Shown: positions 8,106-17,742, counted from the first letter of the stretch. The stretch is DNA of 47,671 nucleotides from Clostridia bacterium (GCA_012840125.1 DULZ01000105.1:1-47671), one strand, 5' to 3'. The notes: a model not told the origin generated them from the sequence alone. Translations and numbers: made by a program.

Positions 8106-10259
8106 ATGAAGTCAAAACTCCTAGCCGGTTTAGTAGCGGCCTTATTTTTGGTGGTAAGTATTTTCGCCGGCGGCCTGCCCGCCGTGGGAGCCAGCGGGAA
8201 ATCCCTGGAGCAGGCTATCAAAATCGCCAAGAGCAGTTTTACGGTGCCTTCCCAGTACACCGAATTCACCTCCCGTTACAGTGAATACGGCGAAACGGCA
8301 ACCTGGTGGCTGAACTGGCGCGGCGAGACCGGGGAAATGAGTATCGAAGTAGATGCGGTGACCGGGGAAGTGCTGCGGATGTATCATTATCCCCAGAGGG
8401 AAGCCGGCAGCATCAAGCTGCCGAAGCTGAGCTATCAAGAAGCCAAAGCCATTGCCGATGAAACGGTGGGCAGGCTGCAGCCGGACCGGGTGGATGAATT
8501 GGTCTTGAAGGCGGATCCCAGCAGGCCCTCCCTCGATGTGAATCCCTGGAGCCCGCCCAGCTACGGGTTCCGGTATGAAAGAACGGTAAAAGGAATTCCT
8601 TACCCGGATAACGGCATTAACATCACCGTGAACGGGGATACGGGGGAAATCCTCAACTACACTTTTGATTGGTATAAAAAAGAACTGGTGGTGCCGGATA
8701 AACTCTTGTCCCAAGAAGAAGCACAGCAAATCTTTAAGCGGGAGTTTCCCCTGGAGCTGATGTACTTCCGGACCGTTCCGGACGACCAGAAAGAAAAACC
8801 CGATATTAAGCTGGTGTTCAAACTCCGGGACCCGGGCCTGGTCAGGATCGATCCCGTCACCGGCAGGATCCTGGAACCGGAACCCAGGTATATCATCTTT
8901 GCCGCTGACGGGGTAGCTTCCCGGGAGCTGGCGGCGGGCAGTGCGCCGAAAGTAGAGCTCACCCCGGAAGAAATTGCCGAGATCGCGAAAATTAAGAACC
9001 TGATTGATAAAGAGAAAGCGGCGGCCGCCGCGGCCAAGGTGATGGAGCTTTCGTCCGACTACAAACTGCAAGGCAGTTCTCTCCAGAAGCTGTGGCAGGA
9101 ACCGGACCGGCTGGTTTGGCAGTTGTCCTGGCAAGCCCAGAAAGGCGAGGAACTCCGCGGTTATGCCAGCGCCGCGGTGGACGGTGAAACCGGTGAGATT
9201 CTCAGCTTCTACCGTTACCGGTATGAAAGTGGGGAAGGCCAAAAAGAACCTGAGTACGATTACGAACAGTGCAGGGAATTGGCCTGGGAGTTGATCAACA
9301 AACTGCAGCCTGAAAAGGCCGCGGAGGTGCGGATTTACGAACTAAAGACCGCCCGGCAGCAAGAAAAAGCCCGTTCCTACCGGTTTGTCTACGAGCGGAT
9401 GGTCAACGGGATTCCCTTCCCGCAAAACGGTTTCGAAGTAAGTGTGAACGCCGTGACCGGGCAAGTGGAGAGCTACAACATGAATTGGAGCAAGGCGGAA
9501 TTTCCTGCCCCGGATACCGTGATTGATGCAGCACAAGCCACGGAGTGGTACAGCGAGGAAGTGCCCCTGCGGTTGGAGTTTGTCACCTCTTACGACCGGC
9601 AGACCGGTGAACCTGTCGTGCGGCTCCTTTACCACCTGGGTGACGTGCCCTACACCATGCTGGATGGCGTGGCCGGCACACCCCTCAACTGGCAAGGTAA
9701 ACCTTTCGAAACCACCAAGCCGGCGGTGTTTGCGGACCTGGAAAACCACCCGGCCAAGAGCGCCGTTGAGCTCTTAGCCGCCGCCGGGGTGATTGAGGGA
9801 ACGGAGGATGGGAAATTCTACCCGGATCGCCCCATCACCCAAGGGGAGCTGGCGAAAATACTCTCGAAATTGGAGAACCGGGGCGCCCCCATTATCCCGC
9901 TGCCCATGCCGCGCATCGAGCTTGACCCGGCTGCCTGGTACACCAGCTGGATCACGGATGTGTTGAAAAAGGGCCTGTTAAAACCCGGGGAAGTGGACCC
10001 GGAAGCCACCGTCACCAGGGAATTGTTAGCCGCCACTTTAATCAGGTATACCGGTTTGGAAAAAGCCGCAGCATTACCTGAGATCTACAAAGTGCCCTTT
10101 GCCGACGGCCAGGATATTTCCAGGGAATACACCGGCCATGCGGTGTTGGCCGATGCCCTCGGCATCGTGCCTGCCGTCGACGGTAAATTCTTGCCCCAAA
10201 ACCTAGTGACCAGAGGCGAGGCAGCCATCGCCGTGGTTAAAGCCTTACAATCCGATTAA
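8106..10259 (+). CDS. YcdB/PepSY-repeat surface protein with C-terminal SLH domains
   Basis: 717-aa secreted protein: signal peptide (hydrophobic core LLAGLVAALFLVVSIFAGG, cut near AVGA), then two copies of a roughly 230-residue module. Each has a PepSY-like strand pair (WWLNWRGETGEMSIEVDAVTGEVL; WQLSWQAQKGEELRGYASAAV) and a YcdB-type second half (YERTVKGIPYPDNGINITV; YERMVNGIPFPQNGFEVSV). From about residue 540 come two or three S-layer-homology repeats (FADLENHPAKSAVELLAAAGV with FYPDRPITQGELAKIL; ending RGEAAIAVVKAL). SLH domains anchor proteins to cell-wall polymer, so it should be cell-surface. PepSY modules in peptidases are inhibitory, but no peptidase domain is present. The Shine-Dalgarno AAGGAG is rather far (about 13 nt) from the ATG. 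Confidence 0.8.
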   Translation: MKSKLLAGLVAALFLVVSIFAGGLPAVGASGKSLEQAIKIAKSSFTVPSQYTEFTSRYSEYGETATWWLNWRGETGEMSIEVDAVTGEVLRMYHYPQREAGSIKLPKLSYQEAKAIADETVGRLQPDRVDELVLKADPSRPSLDVNPWSPPSYGFRYERTVKGIPYPDNGINITVNGDTGEILNYTFDWYKKELVVPDKLLSQEEAQQIFKREFPLELMYFRTVPDDQKEKPDIKLVFKLRDPGLVRIDPVTGRILEPEPRYIIFAADGVASRELAAGSAPKVELTPEEIAEIAKIKNLIDKEKAAAAAAKVMELSSDYKLQGSSLQKLWQEPDRLVWQLSWQAQKGEELRGYASAAVDGETGEILSFYRYRYESGEGQKEPEYDYEQCRELAWELINKLQPEKAAEVRIYELKTARQQEKARSYRFVYERMVNGIPFPQNGFEVSVNAVTGQVESYNMNWSKAEFPAPDTVIDAAQATEWYSEEVPLRLEFVTSYDRQTGEPVVRLLYHLGDVPYTMLDGVAGTPLNWQGKPFETTKPAVFADLENHPAKSAVELLAAAGVIEGTEDGKFYPDRPITQGELAKILSKLENRGAPIIPLPMPRIELDPAAWYTSWITDVLKKGLLKPGEVDPEATVTRELLAATLIRYTGLEKAAALPEIYKVPFADGQDISREYTGHAVLADALGIVPAVDGKFLPQNLVTRGEAAIAVVKALQSD

Positions 10260-10271
10260 CCGGAAAGGAGT

Positions 10272-10308
10272 AAAGCCCTGCAGGGAACAGCCCTACGGGG
10301 CTTTTTTG
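10272..10308 (+). terminator. rho-independent terminator after the SLH protein
   Basis: AAAGCCCTGCAGGG pairs with CCCTACGGGGCTTT (one mismatch, one G-U), ending in TTTTTT. Confidence 0.8.
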
Positions 10309-10378
10309 TATGGGGAAAGAGGATTTTGCCAACAAATGGTGAAGTAGAGAATGTTTTTTAGTACGAGGAGGAGTGGGC

Positions 10379-11251
10379 TTGAAGACGGCATTTATTATTA
10401 ATCCCGCAGCCGGCCGGGGCCGCACGGAAAGGATCTGGTCAAAGCTCCGGACCGACTTACCCCCAGGCATTAATGCCGGGGAACCATATTTGACTTCCGG
10501 TCCCGGCGATGCGGAAAAGCTGGCCGCCAGGCTGTCCCAGGGCGGTTACCGGCAAATCTTTGTTTTTGGCGGCGACGGGACCGTCAATGAAGTGCTCAAC
10601 GGGCTGCAGCTTAACGGTACCGCCTTGGGCATCGTGCCGACGGGCACCGGCAACGATTTGTGCCGCACCCTGGGTGTAGCCAAGAATCCTGAGGAAGCTT
10701 TGAGGCAGTTGGCCCGGGGTAAGATCAAAATGGTGGACATGGGCCTCATCAACGGCAGGCGGTTCTTGAATGCCGTGGGGACGGGCTTTGACGCCGAAGT
10801 AGTCAGGGTTACTAATGAACAGTTTCGCCGGTTGAGGGGCATGCCGGCCTATTTGGCTTCCCTGGTGAAAGTCCTGGCTACTTACCGCAGCCGGGAAATC
10901 ACGGTGGAGACTGGTGATGCCGAGTTTACGGGAAAACTGCTGTTGGCCGCAGTCGGCAACGGCCGGTATATCGGCGGCGGCCTCCGGATGTTCCCCCATG
11001 CCCGGGTGGACGACGGCGTGTTCCAGGTGGTCCTGGTGGGGGATGTGGCCAAGACCCAGTTTATTATGAGCTTTCCGAAGATATTCTCCGGTACCCATCT
11101 TTCTCACCCCCGGGTCAGCAGTTTTACCGCCAGCAAGCTGGTGATTAAAGGCGATCACACCCTGGCGGTCCAGGTGGACGGGGAGATCATCCTGCACCCG
11201 CCGTTGGAGATCGAATTGGTGCCGAAAGCCTTGCCTGTGCTGGTACCGTAA
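10379..11251 (+). CDS. diacylglycerol/lipid kinase (DagK/YegS family)
   Basis: 290-aa soluble lipid kinase that phosphorylates diacylglycerol or a similar lipid at the membrane surface. Catalytic-domain motifs: INPAAGRGR at the N-terminus, FGGDGTVNEVLNGL (nucleotide-binding GGDGT), PTGTGNDLCRTLG, and GTGFDAEVV. The C-terminal half carries VGNGRYIGGGLRMFPHA. The TTG at 10379 is 7 nt from AGGAGG and gives MKTAFIINPAAG; the GTG at 10373 would overlap the ribosome site. Lipid specificity is not visible. Stands alone before the groESL promoter. Confidence 0.88.
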   Translation: MKTAFIINPAAGRGRTERIWSKLRTDLPPGINAGEPYLTSGPGDAEKLAARLSQGGYRQIFVFGGDGTVNEVLNGLQLNGTALGIVPTGTGNDLCRTLGVAKNPEEALRQLARGKIKMVDMGLINGRRFLNAVGTGFDAEVVRVTNEQFRRLRGMPAYLASLVKVLATYRSREITVETGDAEFTGKLLLAAVGNGRYIGGGLRMFPHARVDDGVFQVVLVGDVAKTQFIMSFPKIFSGTHLSHPRVSSFTASKLVIKGDHTLAVQVDGEIILHPPLEIELVPKALPVLVP

Positions 11252-11276
11252 CCGGGGGATTTTTCTTCTCAAGGAC

Positions 11277-11305
11277 TTGACAGGAGTATTTCTCCTATGT
11301 ATCAT
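11277..11305 (+). promoter_or_regulatory. groESL promoter
   Basis: TTGACA (11277-11282), 17-bp spacer, TATCAT (11300-11305). A nearby TATAAT at 11305 would need a 22-bp spacer and is less likely. The CIRCE operator begins 14 bp downstream, close to the expected transcription start. Confidence 0.75.
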
Positions 11306-11319
11306 ATAATTGGTTGTTG

Positions 11320-11346
11320 TTAGCACTAGCCAGCAGTGAGTGCTAA
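11320..11346 (+). promoter_or_regulatory. CIRCE operator (HrcA binding site)
   Basis: TTAGCACTA-N9-GAGTGCTAA, matching the CIRCE consensus with one mismatch in the left arm. In Firmicutes this inverted repeat is bound by HrcA, which represses groESL and dnaK until heat stress. hrcA itself is not in the window. Confidence 0.95.
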
Positions 11347-11380
11347 CAGGAAGAAATACAGTCTGAAGGAGGGAGCTTTG

Positions 11381-13295
<1,915 letters not shown>

Positions 13296-13305
13296 TCTTG
13301 TGGGT

Positions 13306-13341
13306 AAAAAGGGTAGGGATGATATGCCCTGCCCTTTTTTA
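13306..13341 (+). terminator. rho-independent terminator after groEL
   Basis: 13-bp stem AAAAAGGGTAGGG / CCCTGCCCTTTTT with one G-U pair and an 8-nt loop; the T-run is part of the 3' arm. Confidence 0.9.
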
Positions 13342-13408
13342 TTGATGCAGCAGGAAAAAGGGGCAGCAGGGGAGAAAACCTTGAGAGCATCTTTACCAGG
13401 AGGAGAAA

Positions 13409-14017
13409 ATGAAAGGGTCCTTTGATCAAGAAAAAGCGCTGCGCGCCTGGCAGCGGTTTGTCCAGATGGGTGAACTGGTGCCCCAGGTTCCTGCCCCTAT
13501 TGCTCGTTCCTGGCTTCGCTGCAAGAACCGGGGGCAGCTGCCGGTCCAGTTCATGCCCGCTCGCTTGCCTAAGACGGAACCCTCGCCGGCAGGGGATCCT
13601 GCTCTGATGGAAGCCTTCCGGGGGACTTTTCGAGAGTTGGAGGAGTACTTAGCCGGGGATGAGTTATTGCTGGTGCTGCTGGACCCGCAAGGAGTGCTGC
13701 TGGACTGGCAGGGCAACAGCCGTTTGCTGGTATCCGGGGAGCTGGAGCCGGGGATGTGCTTTGATGAAGCCACCGTAGGAACCATGGCTATGAGCCTGGC
13801 GCTGGAAGAAAACAACACCGTGTTTGTCGGCGGAGCCCAGCATTATTACAGCTGCTATCACCGGGTGGCCAGCAGCGCGGCGCCTGTTTTGGCCGCCGGC
13901 AGGGTGGCAGGCATCCTGGGAGCATGTACGGGCGTCCACCAGAGCAGCTTAGGGATCCTGGCCGTGCTTTTGGGCAAGAAAGTCTTGGAGGCCCGTTTTC
14001 CCGCCGGGCATGCATAA
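13409..14017 (+). CDS. orphan AcoR-type GAF sensor domain protein
   Basis: 202-aa protein equal to the N-terminal signal-sensing part of AcoR-like sigma-54 activators. It has WQRFVQMGELVPQVPAPIARSWLRCKNRG (the N-terminal SW.RC motif), LLVLLDPQGVLLDWQG, GMCFDEATVGTMAMSLAL (normally GTNA in the family) and AQHYYSCYHRVASSAAPV with a closing GILGACTGV. It ends soon after the GAF domain: no AAA+ ATPase, GAFTGA loop or Fis-type HTH follows, and no downstream frame restores one before the nfu promoter. Good start (ATG behind AGGAGG). Either a stand-alone sensor/anti-regulator or the stub of a truncated regulator. Confidence 0.7.
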   Translation: MKGSFDQEKALRAWQRFVQMGELVPQVPAPIARSWLRCKNRGQLPVQFMPARLPKTEPSPAGDPALMEAFRGTFRELEEYLAGDELLLVLLDPQGVLLDWQGNSRLLVSGELEPGMCFDEATVGTMAMSLALEENNTVFVGGAQHYYSCYHRVASSAAPVLAAGRVAGILGACTGVHQSSLGILAVLLGKKVLEARFPAGHA

Positions 14018-14068
14018 GTTCCATCCGGTATGCAAACCATAGGTTTGCCGGCAGTAATTATTTATTAG

Positions 14069-14099
14069 TTGACATTTTTCCGTGGCACTGTGGTATAAT
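14069..14099 (+). promoter_or_regulatory. promoter for the NFU gene
   Basis: TTGACA (14069-14074) and TATAAT (14094-14099) with a long 19-bp spacer, compensated by an extended -10 (TGG). Confidence 0.65.
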
Positions 14100-14120
14100 G
14101 ATCCAGAAAGGGGTGACAGC

Positions 14121-14339
14121 ATGGTCGATAAAGTTAAAGATGTATTGGATAAGATCCGTCCCCGTTTGCAAGCGGATGGTGGAGACGTGGAGTTAGTGGC
14201 AGTGGAGGATGGCGTCGTCAAGGTTCGTTTGGTAGGAGCTTGCGGCGGGTGCCCGATGGCTACCATGACTTTGAAGCAGGGCATCGAAAGAGTTTTGAAA
14301 TCCGAGATTCCCGAGGTTAAGGAAGTAGTGCAGGTTTAA
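14121..14339 (+). CDS. NifU-like (NFU domain) Fe-S scaffold protein
   Basis: 72-aa protein consisting of just the NifU C-terminal domain, which binds and passes on [4Fe-4S] clusters. Seen: [19 protein letters not shown] and the cluster ligand motif [18 protein letters not shown] (CxxC). ATG at 14121 is 8 nt past AAGGGGTGA; the longer open frame runs over the -10 box. Monocistronic with its own promoter and terminator; it may serve the many Fe-S enzymes of this organism. Confidence 0.92.
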   Translation: MVDKVKDVLDKIRPRLQADGGDVELVAVEDGVVKVRLVGACGGCPMATMTLKQGIERVLKSEIPEVKEVVQV

Positions 14340-14354
14340 AATGTGAAGTTAGGG

Positions 14355-14386
14355 GCGGGCTGATAAAATCAGACCGCTTTTTTTAG
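14355..14386 (+). terminator. rho-independent terminator after the NFU gene
   Basis: GCGGGCTGA / TCAGACCGC stem with one central mismatch, followed by TTTTTTT. Confidence 0.75.
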
Positions 14387-14415
14387 TAACTCGAAGTAGT
14401 CGCTAGGTGGTCAGA

Positions 14416-15297
14416 ATGTTTAAAAAAATCAGTTCACGCATTACTTTTCTGCAAGGTACCAACGGGGGCAGAGTCCCCCATGCCAACAGCTTGCTCATCC
14501 AAGATGACGTGACAGCGGTTATTGATACCGGTGCCGACCGGGGGGACCTGGAGGAGGTAGCCTCCGGTTGTGCCCCGGACCTGGTGATCAATACCCATTT
14601 TCATCTTGACCATTCCCGGGGCAATCGTTTGTTTTCCGGAGCCAGCATTTTGGCCCATCCATGGGATGCCCGAGCCCTGTCCAGCGAAGAGAACTACTTG
14701 CAAGCCAGCGGCTTGGCCCGGCTCGGCCGGGATTATGTGTTGAACTACTTTTACAGCCGCGGCTCCCTGCCCGTTTGCCGGGTAGACGGTTTCTTGGCCG
14801 ACGGGGACGTGATGGATTTCGGGGGCACCAAAGCGAGGGTGATCCATACCCCGGGGCATACGCCGGGACATTGTGCTTTCTTTTTTGAGGAAGAAGAGAT
14901 CCTGTTTGCCGGGGACATTGACTTGACTTCTTTCGGCCCCTGGTACGGGAATCCCGAGGCGGATATTATTGCGTTCCGGGACTCCATCATCAAACTGCGA
15001 GATCTCAAACCGAGGCTGGTTTTGACAGGCCACCTGGAGCCGGTAGAGGAAAACATTACCGAGCGCTTTAACCAGTACCTGGCGGTCCTCGACCGGCGGG
15101 ATGAACTCCTGCTGGAATTCTTACGGGAGCCGCGGGCCTTGGAGGCAATCGTGGATGCGAAATTGATCTACCGGAAGCATCCCGAGCCTGAACTGGTTTT
15201 CCGGTTTTTTGAAGAGATGATGGTGCTCAAGCACCTGGCTAAACTGGAGCAAGAAGGCCTCATTGCCAAAGACGATGGCGTCTATTTTGCCCTGTAA
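14416..15297 (+). CDS. MBL-fold metallo-hydrolase
   Basis: 293-aa protein of the metallo-beta-lactamase superfamily. Metal ligands are visible: THFHLDHS (HxHxDH), HTPGHTPGH, AGDID, and a later His in TGHLEP. After the MBL core, a helical C-terminal extension of about 80 residues (ERFNQYLAVLDRRDELLLEFL to HLAKLEQEGLIAKDDG) resembles the winged-helix tail of LACTB2/hydrolase-glyoxalase-like members. ATG at 14416 is preferred, 5 nt from AGGTGG. Substrate unknown (thioester, nucleic acid and others are possible in this family). The gene ends 60 bp before the SMR pair and may share its transcript. Confidence 0.8.
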   Translation: MFKKISSRITFLQGTNGGRVPHANSLLIQDDVTAVIDTGADRGDLEEVASGCAPDLVINTHFHLDHSRGNRLFSGASILAHPWDARALSSEENYLQASGLARLGRDYVLNYFYSRGSLPVCRVDGFLADGDVMDFGGTKARVIHTPGHTPGHCAFFFEEEEILFAGDIDLTSFGPWYGNPEADIIAFRDSIIKLRDLKPRLVLTGHLEPVEENITERFNQYLAVLDRRDELLLEFLREPRALEAIVDAKLIYRKHPEPELVFRFFEEMMVLKHLAKLEQEGLIAKDDGVYFAL

Positions 15298-15357
15298 AGC
15301 AGAAGGAGAGGAGAAGCAAAACTAACGCAAACGCTGCTGTGTCCTGAGGAGGAAAGC

Positions 15358-15717
15358 ATGTCTTGGGCATATGTGTTTTTGGCGGGTATCGTTGAAATAC
15401 TATGGGTTATAGGATTGAGGCATTCCAATACTGTCTGGCATTGGATCGGTACCGGGATCATGATCATCTTGAGTTTCTATTTTATCATCAAGGCCTGTGA
15501 AAGATTGCCGGCGGGCACAGTTTATGCCGTTTTCACCGGTATGGGCGCCGCCGGTATTGTGCTGGTGGACTGGTTGATCCTCAAAACAGCCATTTCCGTC
15601 ATCCAGTTTGTCTTCATCGGGTTGATTATCACCGGGGTGATTGGCATTAAACTGGTGACCGGTACCTCCGATGCGGAACAGGTGAACCAGGTCCGGAGCC
15701 GGGACAAGTACAAATAG
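15358..15717 (+). CDS. SMR family efflux subunit, YkkC-like
   Basis: 119-aa four-helix small multidrug resistance protein. The N-terminal helix has the essential Glu in LAGIVEILWVIGLRHS; ERLPAGTVYAVFTGMGAAG and IGLIITGVIGIKLVTG are characteristic of YkkC. Expected to form a heterodimer with the next gene, exporting small cations; some relatives export guanidinium. Strong Shine-Dalgarno GAGGAGGAAAGC before ATG. The 60-nt upstream gap has no recognisable guanidine riboswitch. Confidence 0.88.
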   Translation: MSWAYVFLAGIVEILWVIGLRHSNTVWHWIGTGIMIILSFYFIIKACERLPAGTVYAVFTGMGAAGIVLVDWLILKTAISVIQFVFIGLIITGVIGIKLVTGTSDAEQVNQVRSRDKYK

Positions 15718-15810
15718 AACGGGCTTTTGCAGATCAAAAGGCCGGTTGCCTTTGTATTTGCTGCCGGCGGCCTGTGTCCCGGGAAGCCCCCGGGGTGGGG
15801 TTGCCGCTAC

Positions 15811-15840
15811 TTGTGCAGTTTGGAACAAATATGCTAAGAT
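15811..15840 (+). promoter_or_regulatory. possible promoter for the second SMR gene
   Basis: TTGTGC (15811-15816), 18-bp spacer, TAAGAT (15835-15840) with extended -10 TGC. A weak hairpin (AAAGGC / GCCTTT, 15737-15753) lies between the two SMR genes. Confidence 0.4.
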
Positions 15841-15884
15841 CATATTGGAGGCTGCCAATGACGGATGCAGGGGAGGGGGAGGGA

Positions 15885-16199
15885 ATGGCTTGGGTGGCGC
15901 TGGTGCTGGCCAGTCTAGGGGAAGTTTTTGGGGTCATGTGTATTAACCTGTACTTGCGGCAAAAAACCCTGGGTCGTTTGCTCCTGGTAGTTGTCACCTT
16001 CGGCACGGGTTTTGTGTTCCTGGCCCGGGCCATGCAGGACATACCCATCAGTACCGCCTATGCCGTTTGGACCGGGCTGGGCGCCGCCGGAGCCGTTGGT
16101 ACGGGCATTGTTTTCTTCCATGAAGCGGCCGGTTGGAAGCGCTTGCTCTTCCTGGCTTGTATTATTGCAGGAGCGGTGGGGTTGAAACTGTTTAGCTAG
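15885..16199 (+). CDS. SMR family efflux subunit, YkkD-like
   Basis: 104-aa four-helix SMR protein, probable partner of the YkkC-like subunit. MAWVALVLASLGEVFGVMCIN carries the membrane Glu; MQDIPISTAYAVWTGLGAAGAVGTGI and CIIAGAVGLKLFS match YkkD. ATG at 15885 follows GGGGAGGGGGAGGG and fits family length; ATG at 15858 (behind GGAGG) would add nine polar residues and would leave almost no leader if the proposed internal promoter is used. The 167-bp gap after the YkkC-like gene is unusual, as such pairs are normally adjacent. Confidence 0.85.
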   Translation: MAWVALVLASLGEVFGVMCINLYLRQKTLGRLLLVVVTFGTGFVFLARAMQDIPISTAYAVWTGLGAAGAVGTGIVFFHEAAGWKRLLFLACIIAGAVGLKLFS

Positions 16200-16209
16200 G
16201 ACTGGTGAA

Positions 16210-16238
16210 TTGACAGTTTGGACCCCCCAGCCTATAAT
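16210..16238 (+). promoter_or_regulatory. full-consensus sigma-A promoter
   Basis: TTGACA (16210-16215), 17-bp spacer, TATAAT (16233-16238): perfect consensus in both boxes, driving the CcmH-like gene 50 bp downstream. Confidence 0.88.
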
Positions 16239-16288
16239 TTGAATTGAGTATTGTTACGCCTAATCATGCTGGGAAAGGAGCAATTGGT

Positions 16289-16777
16289 TTGAAAGCAAAG
16301 AGTGGACGGTTGGCACTGGTTCTGATTCTGGCTTGGCTTCTCATGGCTCCTGTGGGAGTGTTGGCCCAAAACGATGAACTGACAGCGGAGCAGCAGTCAC
16401 TATATAACGAAATGATGAAAGCTTTTGTGGCCCCCGACTTTTGCGGCAAATCCCTGGTGGAATGTCCCGCCCCTATCACCGTGGAAATGCGGGAGGGCAT
16501 TTTGGAGCAGGTGAAAAGCGGGGCGACCAAAGAAGAGATCATCGCTTACTGGACCGGTGTTTATGGCGAGCGGATCCTGGCAGCGCCGCCGAAATCAGGG
16601 TTTTTCCTGTCCGCCTGGGTGTTGCCGGTGGTGGGCATCATCGCCGGTGTAGGGATCTTGGCGGTGGCCATGAAGGGAAGAATGGGAACGCCGCACGGCT
16701 CTGCCAAGGGCAAGAAACAAGCGATACCCGGTGAATATGAAGAAGAGCTGCAGCAGGAGATTATCAAGCACTTGTAG
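16289..16777 (+). CDS. CcmH-like cytochrome c biogenesis protein with divergent Cys motif
   Basis: 162-aa membrane-anchored protein related to the CcmH/CycL thiol component of cytochrome c maturation. Order: N-terminal signal/hydrophobic helix, then APDFCGKSLVECPAPITVEMR, VKSGATKEEIIAYWTGVYGERILAAPPKSGF (the typical CcmH G.s..EI..y....YG..iL..Pp), a transmembrane helix (SAWVLPVVGIIAGVGILAVAM) and a charged tail. The canonical LRCxxCQ is replaced by Cys52-x6-Cys59, so a disulfide is possible but the geometry is different. TTG at 16289 is 8 nt from AAGGAG. No other ccm/ccs gene is nearby. Family placement is by motif; activity is uncertain. Confidence 0.75.
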   Translation: MKAKSGRLALVLILAWLLMAPVGVLAQNDELTAEQQSLYNEMMKAFVAPDFCGKSLVECPAPITVEMREGILEQVKSGATKEEIIAYWTGVYGERILAAPPKSGFFLSAWVLPVVGIIAGVGILAVAMKGRMGTPHGSAKGKKQAIPGEYEEELQQEIIKHL

Positions 16778-16788
16778 AGGGTGCCGGA

Positions 16789-16817
16789 CAGCCTCCCTCC
16801 CATGGTGGGGGAGGCTG
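16789..16817. terminator. terminator hairpin between convergent genes
   Basis: 11-bp stem CAGCCTCCCTC / GGGGGAGGCTG with one G-U pair, between the CcmH-like gene and sfsA; the following T-run is poor on both strands. Confidence 0.55.
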
Positions 16818-16851
16818 AAGTATTTTCCGGGACAGCCGGTTACAAACCATT

Positions 16852-17532
16852 CTACAAGCGCACCGGGATGAAATCAGCAGCCCGGATGGAATCAGGAGTC
16901 ACAATGCAGTCCAGGGCCAGCACCTTCACCCCTTTGGCAGCCGCTTCTTTCAGTGCCCGGGCAAATTCCGGGTGTGTTGCGGCATTGGGAGTAAAATAAT
17001 CAACGTTTTTCATCTGCACGATAAAGATTATCCATGGTTCGTAGCCGTCATTGATACTGCCCGCCAGCTCCATGATGTGCTTGACACCCCGCTCCGTGGG
17101 AGCATCAGGGAACATGGCTGCATTATCAATTTCCAAAGTGACCCCCTTGACTTCCACCAAGACTTTCCCATTTTTCGTCTCCAGGTAAAAATCAAACCGG
17201 GACTGCTTGTACCGGTACTCCGGTTTAATCAGGGACAGGCCGGGGAAAAAGCCGCTGTTTTCCACCCATTCCTGAAACACCGGGTTGGGAACCTGGCTGT
17301 CGATATTGACCAGCCGGTCTCCTTTGTAGACGCCGATGAGATCGTATTTGGTTTTCCGGTTGGGATTATCCGTCTCCCGGACAAATACCCCGGCGCCGGG
17401 GATTAAGAGTTCCTTCAGCCGGCCCGTGTTTTTGACATGGCAGGCTTCCACCCTGCCGTCGATCTCAATGTGGCACAGGAAGCGATTGCTGCGGGACAAA
17501 AACTTGGCCGGTTTAATGTTGTTGTATTGCAT
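16852..17532 (-). CDS. sfsA: SfsA family DNA/RNA nuclease-like protein
   Basis: 226-aa SfsA (sugar fermentation stimulation) protein, a family with an OB-like N-terminal part and a PD-(D/E)XK-type nuclease core. Visible: RVEACHVKNTGRLKELLIPGA, SRFDFYLET and VLVEVKGVTLE (the E-x-K catalytic strand), FPDAPTERGVKH, and a C-terminal PNAATHPEFARAL. The start at 17532 (MQYNNIKPAKF) follows GGAAAGGAG; the longer frame adds a non-homologous extension. Cellular role in this organism unknown. Confidence 0.92.
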   Translation of the reverse strand: MQYNNIKPAKFLSRSNRFLCHIEIDGRVEACHVKNTGRLKELLIPGAGVFVRETDNPNRKTKYDLIGVYKGDRLVNIDSQVPNPVFQEWVENSGFFPGLSLIKPEYRYKQSRFDFYLETKNGKVLVEVKGVTLEIDNAAMFPDAPTERGVKHIMELAGSINDGYEPWIIFIVQMKNVDYFTPNAATHPEFARALKEAAAKGVKVLALDCIVTPDSIRAADFIPVRL

Positions 17533-17742
17533 GGTTCTCCTTTCCAGGCCCCGGGCAGGGCCGTGCACAGTAGTGATAACACTATTTTAGCATGAACTGG
17601 GGAGGAGAAGGACCAAGGTGTCCGGGGGAAGGGGCGGTGGGCCGGCGCATTTCGAAGGCGTCCCGCCTGCCGGGCTTGGACCCTGGGTAAGGGAGCACCC
17701 GGCGCGTGAACCGGACAATATGATTTGTTGATCAGATTGTTA

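Noticed and set aside
8142-9242. 366-aa minus-strand open frame opposite the PepSY/SLH protein
   Set aside because: Antisense shadow of an obvious secreted protein gene; no start context and no homology signs.
11305-11310. TATAAT as the groESL -10 box
   Set aside because: It would be 22 bp from TTGACA; TATCAT at 11300 gives the normal 17-bp spacing.
15298-15357. guanidine riboswitch upstream of the YkkC-like gene
   Set aside because: Only 60 nt long and without the conserved ACGA/ACGR loops or the guanidine-I core.
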